DNA from: Crotophaga sulcirostris | Taxonomy: Eukaryota; Chordata; Aves; Cuculiformes; Crotophagidae | Length of the DNA stretch: 64,000 bases | Direction of reading: 5' to 3' | Assembly (NCBI GenBank): GCA_013397455.1 | Contig: VYZB01000270.1 | Location: 577,897-641,896 of the forward strand | Part shown: in pieces, positions 13,601-29,465 of the stretch | Layout of the letters: every line of letters begins with the position of its first letter | How positions within the stretch are numbered: the first letter of the stretch is position 1 | Notes under the pieces: generated by a model | What the model was told of the DNA's origin: nothing | Databases searched by the model: none | What the model saw: only the letters and a program-made list of their open reading frames with translations | Program-made: the position numbers and the translations under genes

Positions 13601-16600
13601 TTAGGCAGCCCAGAGGATTCGGAGGAGTTGATCACAGTAGATGCTGTTGGCTGTTTTGAAGATGATGATGAAGAGGAGGAGGAGGAAGAGGGGGGAACTG
13701 GTGAGGAAGAAGACCTTGATGTAGCACTGATGGAGAATGAGGATTCTGCTGCCAAGCAGGTATGCCATGCAAAAGAAGGAATGATCTGTTCCAGAATCTG
13801 CTGTGGGCTCCTGTAACTTGTTTGGTCTTGGCTGGTTGAGCTCAGGGTTTCAAGAGTCCAGTAGGAGGGTGAGGCCTCTGGGGTTCTTCAGAGCACAGGA
13901 CAATGCAAAAGAATCAGGCACTACACGTGGGATACTGGAGAGTGTTCCTGCCGTGCTGTACAGCTCCTGCTGTACCTTCAGACCTTCAAATGTTACCGTG
14001 TTCTTGAGGAGCATAAGCAATGCTTTTTCAAGGGAAAGAATTTCTGATAGACATTGACAGGATATCTTTGAATAGCCCAGCAGCAGCTTGGTCTCATAGC
14101 AAGCAGATTTGTCAAGGCTTATCTTGATAAATACCGTTTTCTCAGTAGAGAGCAGTTACCAAGAAGGGGTACATGGATAAGCTACTTCAGGCTTGGAGTG
14201 CAAGGGGCAGTTTTAATCTTGTAATGAAGTGGCCTGCAGACATTGGGGTTTGTATCTGGCCCTGACCAGATGCTGTGCAGCTCTTTCTGGTATGTGAATC
14301 CTCAAGCTTGCTCCCAGACTTACCAGAAAAATATAAGAGCCCAGGAAGGGAATTGGCATACATACAGTAGGCACTAATGTTCTTTTGGTTTCCAGACTGG
14401 GCTGAAGGAAGTATCTTTGGAGGATTATGAAGGAAGCGAGAAGTATTGTCCAGACACAGCCTATGGTAAGCAAGCAGTTAAGCAAAGGCCTGCAGAGCCT
14501 TCTCCAGCCACATGCTGTATCTGTAAGAGAGGATGGTCTCTACCGACTGCCGTAACGACTTCTTGGGCCATAATGCTCCAGCATCCACATCGGAGTGGTG
14601 CAGGTCACTGGAGAAAGGGCCAAACATTTCTTTATCACTGTGTGGTAAAACATAAGGAAGTGATTGATGTTTGTCAGCTGCCTTTTGCTTTGAAGAAGAG
14701 ACAACGGGAGCCAGGTACCTCACTAAGGTAGGAAGTGGAATGAGGAGGGCAGGGGTACTGAAGAAAGTCAGTAGCAAATGAGGGATGCTCTGGAAAGATG
14801 GAGCCTGAAAGCACATTGATGAGAATGCTTTCCAACAGAAATGCAGCTTGTTCAGAGATACTGAGCAGTACTGACAGTATCGAGCGCTCTGCCAAGCCCA
14901 AACTGTGCCTGTTTCCTCCGCTTCAGGCCCCCCACGCTCTACCTAGCAGTTATCCAGAGATGTTGCTGGGCTGGTGGGCAGTGTTGCCTCCAGATGGCTG
15001 TCTCTCGTCCCCACCCTGTAAGCGATTCTGACTTCCAACCTCTAACGGCCACTCGTGTTGTGAGGAGGGCAGCTCTGCAGAGGCTGTTTTGTGCCCAAGG
15101 AGAGCTCTGTTTACACCAATCTTCCATATTGCTGTAACCTTCCACTATCGTGTGGCAGATGGAATAATGATTCATGCTGTGAATGTTCTCTGCGTGTTCC
15201 TCTTGCGCGCCTGCTGTCTTCTGCTTGGTTTGATCCCATTACATTAGATCACATGTTCTCTGTAGTTTTCCATTGTATTCTTTTTTCCCCTTTTCCTCCC
15301 CTTAATGCTCTGTGTAGTTTCTTTGCTCTGGCAGCAAGATTTCTCTCTGAATATCAACCACATAGCCATTCCATGGTAAGACGAGATATTCAGCAAGGCA
15401 TCTTGCAAATGCCTGATTAACAGAAGCAAAGCTTTCCACTTTTCTTTTTCTCCCTCCCCTTCCCTTTTAACATGCTTTCATTATTTGAGTTCCATTCAAT
15501 GTGATCTGTGATTTCCCTTCCCCTCCGGTTTCGCAGGCCTGGATTTTCTGGTCCCCGTCGCAGGTTACCTCTGCAGGCTGTGTCACAAATTCTACCATAG
15601 CGACTCTGCTGCCCGGCTCGCACACTGCAAGTCCCTGATGCATTTTGAGAACTTTCAGGTCAGACCCTTTGGCGATTGCATGGCCTGGCATTTGTTACCC
15701 CCTTGTGCGTCTCTTAAGCGAATCCACCATGTTGGCTGTCTTGTCTCCAGTTCATTTCCATCATCCTTTGTGTCTGTTGTGCCATAGCTTTCTCCTGGTG
15801 TGCTTCATGTTTATCTGCCATCACCCCTGTAGATCTAAAAACAGTCCAGTCCTGCTTCTCAGCTACTGCTGCTGTCACCTTGTTGCCCGTTTCTGGCTGG
15901 AAATCTTCCTCAGAGTATCCGCTCTGTTTGCTGAACCTGTGGAGTCTGTCATTCAATCTAGGCTGCTTCTCTGTTAGACAGATTACAGGTGGGTCAGGAT
16001 GAGAGAAGAACAAGAGTCAGAGGCTGTTCCTTTTTTTTTAAAAAAAAGCTGGCACATACGCATCTTTTAATGTGATAGTGCAGGAACAGCTCCTTCAGCC
16101 AAAATTGCGGATGTGATTCATCCATGAAGGGGCCTGGTAAAATCAGATATTCACTTTAGAAATCTGGAAATTTAACATTACAGACTCTTAATGTGATGGA
16201 AGCTACAAGCAGTGAGAGTCCATTTGGTCCCCAGGGTCAGCCTGCAACAGGAAGTCTGTCTGTCTGTCTGCTACCCTTTCCTAGAAACTCCTTAGCACAA
16301 AGCTCTGCCAGCTGATGCTGTTCCTTTGCTTTACTGGCTCCACCTAAAGAAGCCGTATTGCCCCTTGCTGCTTTTGTATCTAGAAGCTTTTCCTACTGGG
16401 CTGGCCTGAATCTGCCTCCATCATTTTGTCCTTGTTGACCTGCCAGGGGGTGAGGGGCCTGGATTAGTCCCTTCTGGTGTGTACGCAGGGCTTGCACTGT
16501 CTCTGCCCTCTCCCATGACCACTGCCTGGGCCCTGCCTTTGCAGGAGAGTGGTATCCCCTGGCAAGGAGGGAGGCTACCACACCGACTTTGTCCTCTGCC

Positions 16601-18924
16601 TGCACTCAAAACCTGCTCCAGCAAAAGCTGTTGTGCTTCCCTTCCACAGAGGTATCCAGCTTTTGTTAAAAAAATAAATCTTAGTGTTTTTCTAGTCCTT
16701 AGCTATTCCTAGTCAACCATCACCGCCTTCAGGAAGGGGTGGGGTGCTGCAGGAGTGGCACTAGGAGCAGGGGATTTGGAATGGCAAGTAGCAGGAGACC
16801 ACAGCTGTTCCTTGATGGTTGCTCATCCTCTCTCACTCCCACAGCCAGTCATTTCAGAAATGAAGGAGTCGGCCTTGCAGTTCCCCTGGCTTATTTTAGA
16901 TCAGTGTAGAGAGAAACTGCGGCAGCAGTGCATATGCCTCCCTTTTGGCCCACTTAGAGCTGAAATCAGATGCTCTTCAAATGGATGCCAGAGCGACCTG
17001 GAGGGATTATTTATGACAAGAGTCCAACCTTAAATATGTGCAGGCAGATGACTGTTATTCTTGGCTGCCTGGGTGCCTTGGGGTTGTCACAGTCCGAGTT
17101 CAATCACTGCCAGTTTCTGGGGTGCTCTCATCAGAGTAGCTCAGCAGAGGGTTTCAAAGCAGAGAATTGTCTGCTGGTGAGGCTGTCCACAGCATCCCTC
17201 TGAAAACAAATTGGAATGCTTGCACCTGGTTTAGTTTGGGTACAACATTACAACTCGACTGACCTAGTTCCAATGATATTGCACATATCCCGTTGTTGGA
17301 GGACAGGGAAAGAGCAAGCCAATGACAAATTTAATTACAGTGTAAAGCTCCCTATCATCTGATGTGCTGCAGTTCCACACTGCAGACTGCAGTAGCGCTG
17401 CTGAAGGCAGTGGTGAAAGCCAGGGCACTCAGAATCTTTTCCTGAAGTTGTCAGGTGTATCACTAGTGCCACTTCAGGGGACCGTTCAGCAGAAAGCTGA
17501 AAGTAAGTTGATTGTGGAAGGAATTCCTGCAGAAAAGAAGGAGCTTTGTTTTATTGCTTTAGCTCATGGGTCTGCAAGACCAGATTTCTACTGCATGTTA
17601 GAGAGCTGTTTGGAGTTTTGCTGGTGTTCTGAAACCCAGTCTTGAAAATGGCTAGTAGCCATTTCAGTCTCTTCACAGACCCCTACTGGTTCATCATGAT
17701 AGCAAGTGCAATTGAGTCATTTAATTGATGATACACTTATCTTTATTCTGTAGAGAACCAAGATATTCTTGCTATCTTTGTGTTCCTGTCAGCAGGTTCA
17801 CTGGCTGCACAGATCGTATCAGCAGAGTGAAAAAATCTTAAGGTTTCAACTTCAGTCTTACTTTGGCTGATAAACATGAAATCACAGCTCTGTAGCTGAG
17901 GGCAGTGCACAGCCTCACATGTCCAGGTGCATGTCCAGAGTTACGTCCTGGCATAGCTGAAGCAAGAGCTGTCAGTTGCACTGTTACATCTACAAAGTCC
18001 TGACTCTGAGATTAACAGTTGCCAAAAGGTGATTTTTGTGTGGGGAGCCACAGGTCTGCCATGCACTCGCTCAGGATTAAGTAATGTGAGAGGGACTTCA
18101 GTTTTTAATATCACCACTTTTCCTCGCAGGAGCTGACCCTTCTCTGCTTGAAAGCCTCGGCAGCCAGGCCAGGAGAGCTGCTGAGACAAGTCATGCCCCT
18201 GCAGATCCTAGCTGCGCTCACCGCTGTTTTTGTGCAGGTTTTCCTGGACCAGCTGCCACTTGCTGCAGTGACACTTTCAGAGCAGGGCTTGTCTCTCACC
18301 TTGCTTTGTTTGTATTTGCAGAGATACAAGGCAGCGAGGCATCGTGCCACTGCCTGCCCCGAGGCTCCTTTGCATTCCCAGGGCTCCAGCTCCCAATTGC
18401 TGGATAACAGGGAACAGCCTCCTGCTGCAACAGCTGATACCGGCAAGAAGATGAATGATGAGTGCGGGATGGGCAAGGCGGGTACACAGCTGTCAGCCCT
18501 GCAAGAAGCAGCTTTGAGGTCTCCAGAGGGTAAGGGTGAGCTGGCCACCTCTGTAGCCGAGGGGAAAAGCCGAGCCAGCGGGACTGACAGTGTCTGTGGA
18601 ATCATGGTTGTAGAAGGAAACCTGCAGGAGGAGAGTGAGACCGCTACCGCTAGGGCCGATTGCCTGCTCCCTGGAGAGAACCGTGCTGGAGAGGAGGTGT
18701 CGGGACACACTGCGTCTGAGGAGGAGAAAGGCAATGGAGCCAGGCAAAGCGCAGGCATGGATGACTGCCAAGATCCAGGGAGTGGAGGGGGTGTAGGACA
18801 GAACGAGGCAGCAGACGCAGGCAATGAGGAGGCAGCAGCAGAGCCTTCCTCCCTAGCCAAAGGTGAGACAGCCAGTCTTACCTCTGCTGGGTGCAGACGC
18901 TCCAATAAGCGCAAACCCAGATAG
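1674..18924 (+). CDS. CIZ1: CIZ1, CDKN1A-interacting zinc finger protein 1 (5' end missing)
   Basis: CIZ1 is a nuclear-matrix protein that promotes initiation of DNA replication with cyclins and p21, and anchors Xist RNA in mammals. Exons: 1674-1789, 4259-4425, 5461-5578, 6461-6521, 9326-9390, 9762-9841, 11395-11577, 11926-12056, 12461-12545, 13147-13260, 13580-13759, 14396-14465, 15537-15658, 18322-18924. All have AG/GT borders and compatible phases; stop TAG at 18922. Landmarks shared with human CIZ1: RGLPPPQQQQ, LQQFFPQATRHSLLGPPPVG, a basic NLS-like AKRLKR, GGSLKVTIQQSS, C2H2 fingers YCYIC..H..H, WCNTC..H..H and PFCTVC..H..H, ITVDAVGCFE followed by an acidic run, and a matrin-type finger YLCRLCHKFYH..H..H. 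Two small exons (9326-9390, 9762-9841) are supported only by splice sites and phase. Odd points: the long Gln-rich linker of mammals is absent, and the 200-codon terminal exon is acidic and unlike human after RYKAAR. The start codon is outside the window. Apart from the repeats listed, the introns show nothing recognisable. Confidence 0.95.
7345..7465 (+). repeat. MIR-like SINE remnant
   Basis: Within the CIZ1 intron 6522-9325. The stretch reads like the 3' half of a MIR element: TTGGACAAGTTTCTTCACCT, then CTCTGTTTCCCATCTGTA and a purine-rich GGAGATTAATGG. This matches the well-known order 'TTGGGCAAGT..CTTAACCTCTCT..CAGTTTCC..CATCTGTAAAATGG'. MIRs predate the bird-mammal split, so an old degenerate copy is expected. 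The limits are approximate. Confidence 0.65.
10149..10653 (+). mobile_element. Solo LTR of an avian endogenous retrovirus
   Basis: About 505 bp in the CIZ1 intron 9842-11394, running from TGTCATGGTTTAG to AACCAGGACA, i.e. TGT...ACA ends. It is flanked on both sides by the 5-bp direct repeat AAGAG (10144-10148 and 10654-10658), a target-site duplication. The internal text (a TTTAATAAGACAAC region, then a CATTATATGGTATTGAATATCTC block) resembles an LTR family common in bird genomes. No gag, pol or env sequence is present, so it is a recombined solo LTR. A 5-bp duplication is usual for ERVL-type integrases, but I cannot assign the family without a library search. Orientation is inferred from the conventional start motif. 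Confidence 0.85.
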
Positions 18925-20354
18925 AGTGGCCTTAAAGGGAGAGCCCTTTACATACAGTATTTGCTGGAAATGTTTATTTTCTGAGTCTTTTAATAGAGCA
19001 AAAACCTTCAACTTTACTGCTGTTTTTATTTTAAGAATAAAATAAGCCTGGCTTTAGCGTGTCTAATACCGGATGGTGTTGGTTATTACTTGTACAGTTG
19101 GGATGCAACAATTAAGTGGAAAGCCTGAGGCTTGGATTGCTGAACCTGAAAGAAGACGGTAACGTGATTTTCACAGGGGACAAAGTTCATGAAGTAGATG
19201 GATGCAACTTAATCTTCACTAAGAAATCTTCTTAGTTCCTCTCTTGGTATTTTCCAGGCAGAGGAAAAGTTTTTCTCTTGGGAGACTGTGTGCCCAATCC
19301 TGCTCCTCAGCACAGTTTCCTTTTGAAGATGCACAATCTTGGACAAGCACTGTCCCCTAAGTGAGGCAAGAATGTGCATCTTGCTCCTTTATGACTACTA
19401 CACGGCTTAATGCAGGCTGCTGTCATAGCAGAGACTCTCAGGAACAAACTTTGTTTCAAACTTATTTTAATAAAACAGGTTTCTTATAAGCAACTCCTTT
19501 AACTTTCAAAAAAACTCCTTTAGCTGTGCAGAAGCTCTTGATTCATGGTGGTGGCCCCAGGCCATCCTGACAAGATCACCAACTTTCAGACAAGAATGCT
19601 CATGCAAACTCTTGTCAAAACGAAGACTAGGACTCTGCTCACGTCCCCTGTCCTGTGCTCGGTGTAGCTAATGTGGGGCAGAACCAGGCTGCTCTGCCTG
19701 CCTCTAGAGCCCGAGTCATTAATGGCAGTGCAATGAGTTGGGCAGCTTCCACTTATGAGTCAAAAACATTACCCTGGTAGCTTGTCTGATCTGCTTGGAA
19801 GGGGACGGACATGCCCAGTGCCTGGGGGCTATCTGCCAATATCTCTTATATCACAGTTAGTGTGGATAATGGAGAAATAGTAGTTTCAGGGCAGGAGCTG
19901 GCCTATGGCCTCTCTCTCCAAGTCTGCTGCCAGTTACACTTGGGGGCAAGCCTGGAGTCGGGACAGCCCCTGCCTACTGTGCTTTCTGGGAGAAGAGGCC
20001 AGAGCCATAGTGCTCCTTGTTGGGATTTAACAGTATGAAAGAGGTCATGTTTCTTCCTTGTGCAGAGGGCAAACATGCAGACAACCTGCACAGCATCAGG
20101 CTGGCTACAACCAGCTCTACCCCAATGTCAATGCTGTGGTGGGGAGCCAACACCCAATTGCCCCACCTCCACTGGTGTGCTTCCACGCTTATTGCACAGC
20201 TAATAGAAAACCAAGCCTGGGAGTGGATGGCAGGATACAACCACAGGAAGGAATGAGGAACAGGCACAAGGAACCTCTACTATTCAAGTTTTACATTAAA
20301 TTGGTGACCAGTAAGTGTCCCCTAGTGATACCAGCTGAGTGTCTGTGGACAGCA
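18925..20354. other. CIZ1 / BBLN tail-to-tail interval (3' UTRs)
   Basis: Holds the CIZ1 3' UTR on the plus strand and the BBLN 3' UTR on the minus strand. Plus-strand AATAAA occurs at 19036-19041 and 19469-19474. Minus-strand ATTAAA lies at 19466-19471 and minus-strand AATAAA at 18973-18978 and 19025-19030. No additional coding exon is recognised. Confidence 0.7.
19036..19041 (+). terminator. CIZ1: CIZ1 polyadenylation signal AATAAA
   Basis: First canonical hexamer after the CIZ1 stop, giving a 3' UTR of about 130-150 nt. T/G-rich sequence follows (GGATGGTGTTGGTTATTACTT at about 19071-19091). A second AATAAA at 19469 could give a longer form. Confidence 0.7.
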
Positions 20355-22765
20355 CTAGACAGGAGGCTGTGATCCCTGCACATCTGTTTCCATGTTCTGC
20401 TGCTCGCTCTGCTGCTGGAACTCGAGGCGGGTCTGGCGGTTGGACTCCAGGAGTTCCTTCAAGCTTGCGTGCAGATAATCATTCTTCTCCTCCAGGTGAT
20501 CCAAGCAGGAGTTAATCTGGTCCAGCATGGAGTTTATTGCTGCATATTCTAAAAGCAAAAGAAATGAGAGACTGAAGGATGTAAGTGCATTGTTACCGCA
20601 GTCGGTGAAGGCAGCAAGAGCTCGCAAAACACACCCACAGCATTTTGGCTGTGCCTTATTCCCACCGAGTAAGTGAGGTAAAATGCAGCTGAATCCTGCA
20701 TGCGTTGTGTTCACAGATCAAACGAGAAGCTGGAGGAGTGGGCACAAGATCTAAGACCAGCACGTTATGGGTCTATCCGGCAGCCTTTGGTCTCGTACTC
20801 AAATAGGTGACCACAGGCTGGGTGCTAGTACGCAGCGATCCGTGCCACACAAGTCCCAAGGACAGGTTAGCCTGGTTAGCTGCCATAGGGGCCATCTTTC
20901 CTGCTGAGGCTGCAGGCATTCTGGCAGCCTGCCCAAGTGTTCCCTGCATTCTATGAATTATTTCTGCAAGGCTCCCAGGTTGGGATGTGCTTCCCCAGGG
21001 CCTGGCTGGGGTCAGACTGCCCACTCACAGCCACAGCTTTGGCAGGAACAGAGAGAAGCCCAAAGGTGCTGGTGGTGCCACCATCACTTCCAAAAGGAGG
21101 GAAGCGCAGGGCACTGAGTTCAACCAGGGGATTTCAACACACTATTTAGACTTTGGGTACTTGAGATTAAACCCAAACACATTTGGGATGATCCTGACAG
21201 GTGGTTCCCAAGGTACCACTTCCTATTTACACCATTTGTTCCAAGTCAGCGTGTTCGTCTCAGCACAACGGCGTTCCACAGCGACACTTATTAGCACTGT
21301 TAATCAGATGAAGATGGCTGTGCAACTGTGATGAAACACTTGCTTTTGGATTGCTCCAAGCAATACTCACACAATCCTAAAGAATAATAAAAAAAAATCC
21401 TGAAAAGCCAGACAGGATAAACCTCTCCTGACAAGTTACTTGGGAGCCCCAGGGGGGTTACAGGCGATGCCAGACACAGCCAGTCACACATTCCTTCCTG
21501 AACCCGCACAGGTTGATGGCGTGCAGGGAAGCAGGCATCAAGCTGGGACCCGCGGGCTGACGTCTGCGAGCAGCATGGGCTGCAGGACAGGGAAGGATGG
21601 CTGCGTGGGTGGAACAAGCCCACACCTCACCGGCTGGGGCTGGCTCCTCTCCACCCGGCTCCTCAGCAGCTAGGAGAGCGTCAGAACCAAGCGTGACGCA
21701 GGAGCTCCTGACTGGAGTGCTGCTCTGAGCTAACGGAGAACACAGAGACAGCAAGGAGGACAGGATGTGCTGTGGGCTCCCTTGTCTGATGGATGAGGGC
21801 AGAGCCATGCTGAAATCCTCCAGCCTTACCAGCTCAACTTGTCCCTCTTGCTGTCCCCTCAACACTTTTTCAGGTGCCAGCACCCCAGGCCCAAGCAGCT
21901 TGAAAAGAACTGCGAATATTTAAATACTGCAGCCATTTGCATTCTTAATAGCAAAGGAGAAGTTTCATTATTAAAAAAAAAAAAAAGGTTCTCCTTTTCT
22001 TATGCTACTTTGGAGCCACTCACAGCAGTGTTGCAGCCTTTAGTTCTTTGGAGAACTGTGTAGGTTGCATTTCAGCTTGTTTATAAAAGTTTCACCTTCC
22101 AGGGGTGGCACCAGGAGCAACAGCACTGCTGATGTCTTGCATTTAAAAACCAATCCCACTGACACGTTCTTTCCCCAAAGGCAGCAGTTACCAGGATTTT
22201 GCAAGCCCTGTTTCAAGGTATGTGATACCTGAGTCACAGAATGTTTTGGGTTCAGCCAAAGTTGGTCTGTGATGCCGCCACGGGCAGGGGCTGGGCACTG
22301 TGGTGCGGTGAACAGGAAATCATAGAATCACAGAATGGTTTGGGTGGGAAAGGAACCTTAAAGATTACCCCGTTCCACCCCCTGCCATGGGCAGGGACAC
22401 CAGCCACTGGATCAGGGGGCTCGAAGCGCCACCCAACCTGGCCTTGAACACCTCCAGGGAGGGGGCACCCACAGCTTCTCTGGGCACCCTCTGGCAGGGC
22501 CTCCCCCCGTCGCAGCGAACGTTCCTCCCCGAGCTCTCGCCTCAGTCTCCTCTCTCAGCCTCAGGATTCGTCCCAGCCCCGCCTGGGTCACACACCCCCC
22601 GCTCCCAGACAAACAACGCGGGAGAACCTGGGCCTCCTCACCGGGACCCACGGGCTCAGCCCCGGGCCCCCCTCACGCACCTTCCTCCCCGAAGCTGTCC
22701 CCGTCGTCGCCGTTGCTGCCGCCGTCGTCCCCGGGCCCGTGCGGGTCCCCGTTCGGCCCCGCCAT
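20355..22765 (-). CDS. BBLN: BBLN (C9orf16), bublin coiled-coil protein
   Basis: Two coding exons on the minus strand: 22765-22681 and 20548-20355, joined in phase 1. They give 92 aa against 83 aa in human. The start is the ATG at 22765-22763, beginning MAGPNGDPHGPG, parallel to human MSGPNGDL; stop TAG at 20357-20355. The N-terminal third is a Gly/Asp-rich acidic stretch. Exon 2 encodes the conserved coiled coil EYAAINSMLDQINSCLDHLE followed by ELLESNRQTRLEFQQQ. The tail (EQQNMETDVQGSQPPV) differs from human. The protein is small; its worm orthologue maintains intermediate filaments in the gut, and its vertebrate role is poorly known. It lies tail-to-tail with CIZ1, as in human, and head-to-head with PTGES2. 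Its single intron holds a CR1 end close to exon 1 and nothing else recognised. Confidence 0.95.
22261..22500 (-). mobile_element. CR1 LINE 3' end
   Basis: Minus-orientation CR1 in the BBLN intron: the reversed tail CATAGAATCACAGAATGGTT starts near 22323, followed by the reversed 3' UTR (GATCAGGGGGCTC, CTTGAACACCTCCAGGGA). The 60 bp at 22261-22320, on the 3' side of the tail, matches the flank of another copy at 30591 (see findings). The 5' end fades into the CpG island near 22500. Confidence 0.85.
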
Positions 22766-22910
22766 CACCCCCGCCCCGCACTGCCCGCGCCGGCGGGGCC
22801 GCCAAACAAAGACAGCGTCACGCGGACCGCGGGGCGGCGCTGCGGTAAAAACTGTGGTTAGCGCGCGGGGCGCGGCGCGGGCGGAGCGCGGGCGGGAGTG
22901 CAGCCATGGG
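22480..22910 (-). promoter_or_regulatory. BBLN: BBLN CpG-island promoter
   Basis: CpG-dense block surrounding the BBLN start codon, in contrast to the CpG-poor flanks. A perfect RUNX-type octamer TGTGGTTA lies at 22853-22860 and a CRE-like half-site (CGTCA) near 22816-22820. The transcription start was not determined; it should lie just above 22765. Confidence 0.6.
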
Positions 22911-23255
22911 CACCCTCGGGTCACCCCTAAACCTGCTCTGCCCTTCCTTGGCCTTGGCCCAGTACCTCACACACCCCGAGGAGATGCAATCCCTGCGTGT
23001 TTTTTTCATCCCCGGGAGAGGTGTCACTGAGATGAAAATAACTTGCAATTAGGGCATTAATTCAAGAAGTGCTCCCGAGACAAAGCCAGTCTGAGCGCTC
23101 CCATTATTACCTGGGATTTGGGGCAAAGGAGAAAGAACAGGTTGTGTCCTCATTTAACATCACAACCAGCTCTGCTCTCTCCTTCCTGTGGGGTAACCCC
23201 GCTGAGATGGGTTCATTTTGTGCCTTAAGTAGGGCAATCCTGTAATTAATGGATG

Positions 23256-23400
23256 TAGAATCACAGAATTGTAGACTCACTTGATTGGAAAAGACCTTTG
23301 GGATCATTGAGCCCAACCATACCTGTCCTCTACTGAACCATCCCTGAGCACCTCATCTACATGGCTTTTAAATACCTCCAGGGATGGGGACTCCACCACG
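23256..23400 (-). mobile_element. Diverged CR1 3' fragment
   Basis: Begins with the reversed tail AGAATCACAGAATTG and continues with CATTGAGCCCAACC and ACCTCCAGGGATGGGGACTCC, all standard reversed CR1 3' UTR text. Older than the neighbouring copies judging by its divergence. A second tail-like AGAATCATGGAATCG follows at about 23408. Confidence 0.7.
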
Positions 23401-23456
23401 TACAAACAGAATCATGGAATCGTTGATGACAACGACGACAGGTTTGAGCGCAAAGG

Positions 23457-23900
23457 TGTCACGGTTCAGCCCTGGCCCAAACAGCAGCTAAAACCAAGCA
23501 GCTGGGCTCCAAATTCCCCTCCCTTCCACCCTCAGGGAAAAGAGAAATGGGAGGAAAAGACTTGTAGTTTGGAAACTGAAACTACAGCTTTAATGAAATA
23601 ATAAGAATAAAATATAATAATAATAAGAAGGAAGAACAAGAATGAGGAGAAAGAAGAATGAAGAAGAAGAAAAAAGTAACAAAATATATACAAATATATG
23701 AAATTGCACCCTCGCCTGTCCCGTCAATGAGTGTACATCACCCCAAATGCTGTAGAGCAGACATGGGGAAGGGTCAGCAGCAGGAGAGAGAGCTGGATTC
23801 ATGAACTGGATTCAGGAACACACGGATCCAGGATCGGGGCACATGGACAGATAGGGTCCTCACTAGACATTGACCACTGAAGAGTAGGAAGAGACCCTCG
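23457..23900 (+). mobile_element. Degenerate LTR-like sequence
   Basis: Starts TGTCACGGTTCAGCC, the opening of the same broad class of avian LTRs as the element at 10149, and shows the same order of blocks: pyrimidine-rich box, GGAAAAGAGAAATGGG, then TTTAAT and an AATAAT-rich stretch. A GA/AAT-rich simple repeat (about 23596-23690) is embedded. I found no target duplication and no clear 3' end, so it is a truncated or old copy. Confidence 0.45.
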
Positions 23901-23906
23901 TGACCA

Positions 23907-24117
23907 TAGAATTGTGGAATGGTTTGGATTGGAAGGCACCTCAAAGCCCATTCAATTCCAACCCACTGCCATGGGCACAGACACCTCCCACTGGATCAGG
24001 GGGCTCAGAGCCCCATCCAGCCTGGCCTTGAACACCTCCAGGGATGCAGCAGCCACAGCTTCTGTGGGCAACCTGGGCCAGCGCCTCCCCACCCTCACAG
24101 GAAAACATTTCTTCAAG
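23907..24117 (-). mobile_element. CR1 LINE 3' end upstream of PTGES2
   Basis: Reversed tail ATAGAATTGTGGAATGGTTT, then GCCATGGGCACAGACACCTC, GGATCAGGGGGCTCAGAGCC, CCTTGAACACCTCCAGGGAT and CCTCACAGGAAAACATTTCT. This is the mirror image of the plus-oriented copy at 25010-25216 on the other side of PTGES2 exon 1. Confidence 0.9.
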
Positions 24118-24519
24118 CATGACGTGTATGGGATGGAATCCTCTTTTGTGGATTGGGGCTCACCCGTCAGCCCCTCCACTTCTTTGCTTTTGACTTAGGG
24201 CTCTACTAGCTTGAGGGTGGCTTTGGTTTTTAAGAATAAGTGTAAGCAAAAGTTCCTATGTATCCCCGTGCTCCATGTTATCACTGCCAGAGAGGAACTG
24301 CGAAACACACGCCGTTAGCTGTCACAAAATGAAGTTGCTATGACGAGCCTTAGAAACTGATCAGAAAACCTGGAAAATTAGAAACTGATTCTACTTTAGC
24401 TCAAACCAAAACAGACGGGCTGCGTTCACACTGCAGGTACCGTCGATCACGAGCAGCAGCCTTGCTCTCTCACGGAACAAATTCTTTTATTTACAACTTG
24501 GCGTCTTCTGGCCGAACCG
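24118..24519. other. BBLN-PTGES2 divergent interval, unique part
   Basis: About 400 bp of apparently unique sequence between the CR1 and the PTGES2 CpG island. No coding exon, repeat or RNA gene is recognised. Confidence 0.5.
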
Positions 24520-24675
24520 AGATTTTGGAATCGCTCCGATAGCGGCCGCACGGCCCAGCCGCACCCACCCTCTGTGGCGATTTGACGATCCGGGCGCTTT
24601 ACCTCAGGGCGGGGCGGCCATTTCAGGGCGGGGCGGCCTCGCTGACAGCGCCCGCCCGCGCGTCGTGCCGGGAAG

Positions 24676-24690
<15 letters not shown>
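24520..24690 (+). promoter_or_regulatory. PTGES2: PTGES2 CpG-island promoter with GC boxes and YY1 site
   Basis: CpG-dense. Two identical 16-mers TCAGGGCGGGGCGGCC, each a double GC box, lie at 24604-24619 and 24623-24638, offset by 19 bp. A perfect YY1 motif AAGATGGCGGC at 24673-24683 overlaps the start codon. No TATA box is seen in the expected position. The motifs are seen directly; occupancy is inferred. Confidence 0.65.

Positions 24691-29465
<4,775 letters not shown>

Noticed and set aside
13549..13755. Serine-rich antisense frame
   Set aside because: Complement of the Glu/Asp-rich CIZ1 exon 13580-13759.
18111..18914. 267-codon open frame antisense to the last CIZ1 exon
   Set aside because: It is the mirror of a GC-rich, stop-poor coding exon; no splice or family support and no recognised product.
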